Assembly: GCA_029975765.1 (NCBI GenBank)
Contig: JARKOK010000187.1
Coordinates: 1 to 54,522 of the forward strand
DNA length: 54,522 nt
Direction: 5' to 3'
Source of the DNA: Aggregatilineales bacterium
Lineage (GTDB): Bacteria > Chloroflexota > Anaerolineae > Aggregatilineales > Phototrophicaceae
The stretch's first letter is position 1. Every line of letters starts with the position of its first letter. Below are positions 50,995 through 54,522 of the stretch, piece by piece. The notes under the pieces are model-generated. The model did no database searches. It was given only the letters and a program-made list of their open reading frames with translations, and was not told the DNA's origin. Both the position numbers and the translations under genes were made by a program.

Positions 50995-52269
50995 ATGTCT
51001 GTTCGTCGAAGTTTACCGCTGCTGGTGCTGGTGGTGCTGCTGGTCACGGCGGTCACCGTTACCGCGCAGGAGAAAGTACAGTTAAGCTGGATCACCGACC
51101 TGCCAGGCGCGGAAGAAGTCGCCGCCGCGTTCACGGAAATGCATCCGAATATCGAAGTCCGTGTGGACAAAGTGACATTCCGTGAGGTGTTCCAGCAAAA
51201 TCAGGTGCGCCTGGGTTCCGGGTCGCCAGAACCGGACATCGTCAGCGTGGATGCGCCGGTCGTGGCGTCCTACGGCCTGCGCGGCTGGCTGCTGCCGCTG
51301 GATGAGTATTTCGAGCAGGATCAGATTGACGGCTGGGTGGACGCGCTGTATACGTCCAGCCTGTACGATGGCAAGCTGCTGGCGCCGCCCATCTGGAATT
51401 CGACTCAGGTGATGTATATCAACAAGGACCTGTTCGAAGCCGCCGGTGTCACCCCACCCGGCCCCGAAGAACGCTGGACATGGGAGCAGGTGACGGACGC
51501 CGCGACGAAGATCGCCAAAGATAACGACGGCGACGGCACGAATGATGTATGGGGCTTGCAGTTCGGCCAGTACAACCGCATCTACCAGCTTCAGCCGCTG
51601 GCCCAGAGCCTCCCCGACGCGCAGGTGATCGGTGAGGACGGTCTGACCGTCAAGGGCATTATTGACGGCCCGCAGTGGCTTCAGGGCTTTGGCTGGTTCT
51701 ATGACCTCCACAACACACTGAAGGTTTCGCCACAGGGCAACATTGCCACCGGCGAACTGTTCCGCAACGGCCAACTGGCGATGTACGTGGATGGCGCGTG
51801 GATGATCGGCCAGTTCCTTAGCGACCCGCTGACGTTCGACTGGTCGGCTGCCCCGCACCCGTACTGGGAAGGTGGCCGCGTGATGGTGCCGGGTGACAGC
51901 TGGCATCTGGGCGTGAACCCGAACAGCAACCACATCCCCGAAGCGGTGGAATTCGTGAAGTATGCGTCCACGCCGGAAGCCGGACAGTTGTGGTACGATG
52001 TGTGGGGCGTGTGGCCGGCGCACAAAGTACTGCTGCAAAACCTGATTGACGACCCGGAAAATGCCGAGTTCCCGCGTAAAGCCTTCGTCGTCGCCGCGAA
52101 GGAAGCTGAATTCACCGAACCGCGCCCGCTGACGGTCGGTTATCTGGAATATGAAGAAATCCTGTCGGATGCCTTCGAGGATATTCGCAACGGCGCCGAT
52201 GTGACCGAGGCGCTCACCTTCGCCGCCGACCGCATCGAACGCGAGATGCAGAAGTATAAATCGCAGTAG
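50995..52269 (+). CDS. Carbohydrate ABC importer substrate-binding protein
   Basis: 424 residues. Signal peptide MSVRRSLPLLVLVVLLVTAV ... TVTAQ, without a lipobox Cys. Type I sugar-binding fold (family 1 extracellular solute-binding): WITDLPGAEEVAAAFTEMHPNI, PDIVSVDAPVVASYGLRGWL, GELFRNGQLAMYVDGAWM. It probably carries an oligosaccharide or sugar derivative. Nucleoside hydrolase downstream raises nucleosides as another option. First gene of the operon. Confidence 0.93.
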   Translation: MSVRRSLPLLVLVVLLVTAVTVTAQEKVQLSWITDLPGAEEVAAAFTEMHPNIEVRVDKVTFREVFQQNQVRLGSGSPEPDIVSVDAPVVASYGLRGWLLPLDEYFEQDQIDGWVDALYTSSLYDGKLLAPPIWNSTQVMYINKDLFEAAGVTPPGPEERWTWEQVTDAATKIAKDNDGDGTNDVWGLQFGQYNRIYQLQPLAQSLPDAQVIGEDGLTVKGIIDGPQWLQGFGWFYDLHNTLKVSPQGNIATGELFRNGQLAMYVDGAWMIGQFLSDPLTFDWSAAPHPYWEGGRVMVPGDSWHLGVNPNSNHIPEAVEFVKYASTPEAGQLWYDVWGVWPAHKVLLQNLIDDPENAEFPRKAFVVAAKEAEFTEPRPLTVGYLEYEEILSDAFEDIRNGADVTEALTFAADRIEREMQKYKSQ

Positions 52270-52280
52270 CAGCGGCCTGA

Positions 52281-52308
52281 GAGGGGGATGGGCAGTCTCA
52301 TCCCCCTC
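52281..52308 (+). other. Intercistronic hairpin after the binding-protein gene
   Basis: GAGGGGGATG (52281-52290) pairs perfectly with CATCCCCCTC (52299-52308), loop 8 bases, no T-tract. Such stems protect the 3' end of the binding-protein mRNA and reduce permease expression. Confidence 0.7.
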
Positions 52309-52379
52309 ATGCCGGTAAGCGCCCGATGCGCGGCCAGACGGCGCGCCCGTCTGAATAATATTCTTAACGGAGACGACCC

Positions 52380-53255
52380 ATGTTGAAACGAGCCGGCCTG
52401 GAAAGCTGGACGCCCTATCTGTTTCTGTTCCCCGCGATTGCGCTCCTCATCATCTTCCGCTACATCCCGATGGCGTCCGGCTTTGCCGAAGCCTTCTACT
52501 CCAACTCGCTCAGTCTGACCGGCGCGCGCACGTTCGTAGGGCTGGACAACTACCGGTTCATCTTTGAAGACCCGGTAGTGTGGAAGGCGTTCAGCACGAC
52601 ACTGGTGTTCAGCCTGGTGGTGAACCCGCTTCAGGTCGGCCTGGCGGTGCTGCTGGCGGAACTGACGAACCAGCGCGTGCCGGGCATCGGTATGTTCCGC
52701 GCCGTCTATCTCATCCCGGTTGCCATCTCGATGAATGTCACCGCGATTGCCTGGGGACTGGCGCTTGACCAGAACAACGGCCTGGTGAATGGCATTCTCC
52801 GCAGCATCGGCCTGCCGCGCCAGCCGTTCCTGAATAACGCCGGCCAGGCGCTCTGGACGATCATCGGCATCATTAGCTGGGTGGGCGTGCCGTACTGGAG
52901 TTTATTTTTCCTGGCCGGTTTGCAGGGTATCTCCAAAGAAGTGCTGGAGTCGGCGCACATTGACGGCGCGAACAACTTTCAGACGTTTATCTACATCAAG
53001 GTGCCGCTGCTGCGCCGGGTGATCGCCTTCGTGCTGGTGTCGGATACGGTCGTGAATTTTACACTGTTCGCGCCGGTTTACCTGCTCACGCGGGGCGGGC
53101 CGCAGCTTTCGACCAATCTGGTCATGTACGAAGCGTGGCGGCGCGGTTTCGTGTACGGCGATATTGGCGTGGCCGCCGCGATGATCTCAGTTCTGCTGAT
53201 TGTGATCATCGTTTTTGTAATCTTTGAGTTCCTCGTTCTGCGCCCGCAGCACTGA
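52380..53255 (+). CDS. Carbohydrate ABC permease (MalF/UgpA type)
   Basis: 291 residues with six helices. The EAA loop is visible in GISKEVLESAHIDGANNFQTFIYIKVPLL. GGAGACG precedes ATG 52380. Its stop shares a base with a possible start of the next permease. Partner of the MalG-type permease; the ATPase is not in this operon, as is usual for systems using a shared MsiK-like ATPase. Confidence 0.94.
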   Translation: MLKRAGLESWTPYLFLFPAIALLIIFRYIPMASGFAEAFYSNSLSLTGARTFVGLDNYRFIFEDPVVWKAFSTTLVFSLVVNPLQVGLAVLLAELTNQRVPGIGMFRAVYLIPVAISMNVTAIAWGLALDQNNGLVNGILRSIGLPRQPFLNNAGQALWTIIGIISWVGVPYWSLFFLAGLQGISKEVLESAHIDGANNFQTFIYIKVPLLRRVIAFVLVSDTVVNFTLFAPVYLLTRGGPQLSTNLVMYEAWRRGFVYGDIGVAAAMISVLLIVIIVFVIFEFLVLRPQH

Positions 53256-53266
53256 TGAGGTGGATT

Positions 53267-54175
53267 ATGACCAGCAAAGTCAGCGAACTGTACACATCAA
53301 CCTACGCGCTGCCCCGCCGCCTCCTGTACACTGCCCGGCTGCGGAAGATTCTGCGTTACACCCTGACGTATGCGCTGCTGATCGCCATCGCGCTGCTGAT
53401 CATCGTGCCGATCTGGTGGATTATCGTGTCCTCGTTTACCACGCGCGAAACGGTGTGGAAGAACGTGCTGCCGTTTTCGTGGCGGGCGTTCCTGCCGGAA
53501 CAGTTCACGCTGGAAGGGTATCAGGGTATCTTTCAGAAAGGGTTTGGTCAGGCGCTGCTGAATACGTTTTTTCTCGGCATTTCGACCGTCATCCTGAGTA
53601 CCGCGATCTGCGCGATGGCGGGTTTTGCCTTCGCGCGGCTGAAGTTTCGCGGTAAGAACATCCTGTTCGCCTTCATCGTGTTCAGCTTCATGGTGCCGGG
53701 TGACATCACCGTAATTCCGTCGTTCATTCTGATTAACAACCTGGGCTGGATGAACACCTGGCAGGCGTTGATCGTCCCGGCGCTGGCAAGCGGGATGGTC
53801 ATCTTTCTGTTTCGCCAGTTTTTCGCGGAAATTCCGCAGGACCTGATTGACGCGGCGCGGGTAGACGGCGCTAACTGGATGCAGGTGCTCACGCGCATCA
53901 TCCTGCCGATCTCCACGCCGGTCATTATCAGCGCGGCGGTGCTGATATTCCTCGGCCAGTGGAACAGCTTCTTCTGGCCGCTGCTGGTCGCGCCCGCGCC
54001 GCAGTTCCGCGTGGTGCAGGTGGCTGTTTCGATCATCGGTGTCGAACAGCAGATCAACCTGTGGGATCAGATGTTTGCCAGCGCCACCCTGGCGATGATC
54101 GTGCCGGTGCTGCTGGTGCTGCCGTTCCAGAAGTATTACATCGGCGGCATTATCGGGTCAGGGATGAAAGGCTGA
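53267..54175 (+). CDS. Carbohydrate ABC permease (MalG/UgpE type)
   Basis: 302 residues from ATG 53267, set by GAGGTGG (53257-53263); ATG 53255 would overlap the previous stop. Six helices; EAA loop EIPQDLIDAARVDGANWMQVL; the end YYIGGIIGSGMKG is typical of MalG and resembles the remnant at 18899. An N-terminal polar tail of about 25 residues precedes the first helix. Confidence 0.94.
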   Translation: MTSKVSELYTSTYALPRRLLYTARLRKILRYTLTYALLIAIALLIIVPIWWIIVSSFTTRETVWKNVLPFSWRAFLPEQFTLEGYQGIFQKGFGQALLNTFFLGISTVILSTAICAMAGFAFARLKFRGKNILFAFIVFSFMVPGDITVIPSFILINNLGWMNTWQALIVPALASGMVIFLFRQFFAEIPQDLIDAARVDGANWMQVLTRIILPISTPVIISAAVLIFLGQWNSFFWPLLVAPAPQFRVVQVAVSIIGVEQQINLWDQMFASATLAMIVPVLLVLPFQKYYIGGIIGSGMKG

Positions 54176-54226
54176 CGGCGGCGTGGTTGTTACCGCAAAT
54201 CTGAACCCTTAACCGGAGATTGAACG

Positions 54227-54522
54227 ATGGAAAAAGTCATTCTGGACACAGATATTGGCTCCGACATTGACGACGCCGTTTGTCTGGCGTATCTGCTGGC
54301 GCAGCCCCGGTGTGAGCTGCTGGGCGTGACCACCGTCAGCGGTGAGCCGGTCGCCCGCGCGCAGATCGCCAGCGCGCTGTGCAAGGCCGCCGGCAAAACG
54401 GTTCCGATTTATCCCGGCGTGGAACACCCCCTGCTGGTCGCGCAGCGGCAGCCGCGCGCGCCGCAGGCCGCCGCCCTCGAACGCTGGCCGCACGATACCA
54501 CCTTTCCCCAGGGTAAGGCCAT
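54227..54522 (+). CDS. Nucleoside hydrolase (IUNH family), cut by the window end
   Basis: The first 98 residues are visible. [18 protein letters not shown] holds the Ca2+-binding Asp cluster of ribonucleoside hydrolases, followed by [18 protein letters not shown] and [12 protein letters not shown]. These enzymes split nucleosides into base and ribose. It follows the permease by 51 bases and begins after GGAG, so it is probably in the ABC operon. That suggests uptake of nucleosides or ribosyl compounds. The C-terminal part lies beyond the window. Confidence 0.9.
   Translation, partial: MEKVILDTDIGSDIDDAVCLAYLLAQPRCELLGVTTVSGEPVARAQIASALCKAAGKTVPIYPGVEHPLLVAQRQPRAPQAAALERWPHDTTFPQGKA

Noticed and set aside
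51082-52038. Long minus-strand frame of 318 codons
   Set aside because: Shadow of the substrate-binding protein gene, without start signals or recognisable domains.
52-54522. General reassignment of UGA
   Set aside because: Many complete genes here end at TGA exactly where their family ends, for example the NarX-type kinase and the TetR protein.

Overview
The window looks like chromosomal DNA of a Chloroflexota bacterium, probably of the Anaerolineae; this is inferred, as no rRNA or other marker settles it. The reasons are the gene mix (many sugar-type ABC transporters, NarL- and OmpR-type regulators, MacB-type exporters, DinB and SWIM proteins, an RdhA-like protein, a trimeric [FeFe] hydrogenase), moderately high GC, and several copies of a short GTAGGGGC...GCCCCTAC palindrome. 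I see no rRNA, tRNA, CRISPR array or integrase.

Layout. 52-4108 (minus) is a reductive dehalogenase locus: NarX/NarL-type kinase and regulator, a two-helix membrane protein (possible RdhB anchor), and RdhA. The RdhA frame holds one in-frame UGA exactly where the family has the first Cys of its first [4Fe-4S] motif. 4835-13488 (minus) is a tightly overlapping export operon: two HlyD-type adaptors, a MacB-type ATPase, two permeases, a membrane SH3 protein, a MarR regulator and an OmpR-type regulator with no kinase beside it. 13680-18861 holds a structured leader, a serine beta-lactamase-like hydrolase, a secreted alpha/beta hydrolase and a GH3 glucosidase. Upstream of GH3 is a LacI regulator with two operators on its own promoter; between them only the last residues of a sugar ABC permease remain. 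20272-20473 is a MITE-like element. 20502-26441 carries a GNAT acetyltransferase, a deacetylase flanked by two paralogous small proteins of unknown function, AsnRS, DinB and a tandem SWIM protein. 26661-29936 (minus) is yceD, a principal-type sigma factor and a secreted PPC-domain protein, behind a consensus promoter.

30267-32503 holds a PH-like protein and a secreted cyanophycinase-like protein. 32590-38825 (minus) is a hydrogenase cluster: NuoE-, NuoF- and HydA-type subunits, then a [2Fe-2S] thioredoxin-like protein, a PAS protein and a SpoIIE-type phosphatase. A Rex-like operator lies upstream, and no HydEFG maturases are present. 39231-41747 is an SsuABC/NMT1-type importer. 41885-43857 is a TetR regulator, with its operator on a consensus promoter, followed by an alpha/beta hydrolase. 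44679-47518 encodes a DUF2723 membrane protein and an O-antigen-ligase-like protein. They converge on two signalling genes (47466-50799): a hybrid kinase, and an unusual HTH / degenerate-ATPase / receiver protein. The window ends in a carbohydrate ABC operon followed by a truncated nucleoside hydrolase gene.

The strongest candidates for something new are the UGA-for-Cys in RdhA, the structured leader at 13802-13872, the paralogous pair around the deacetylase, and the HTH-ATPase-receiver protein. All functional calls come from motif recognition by eye; no searches were run.
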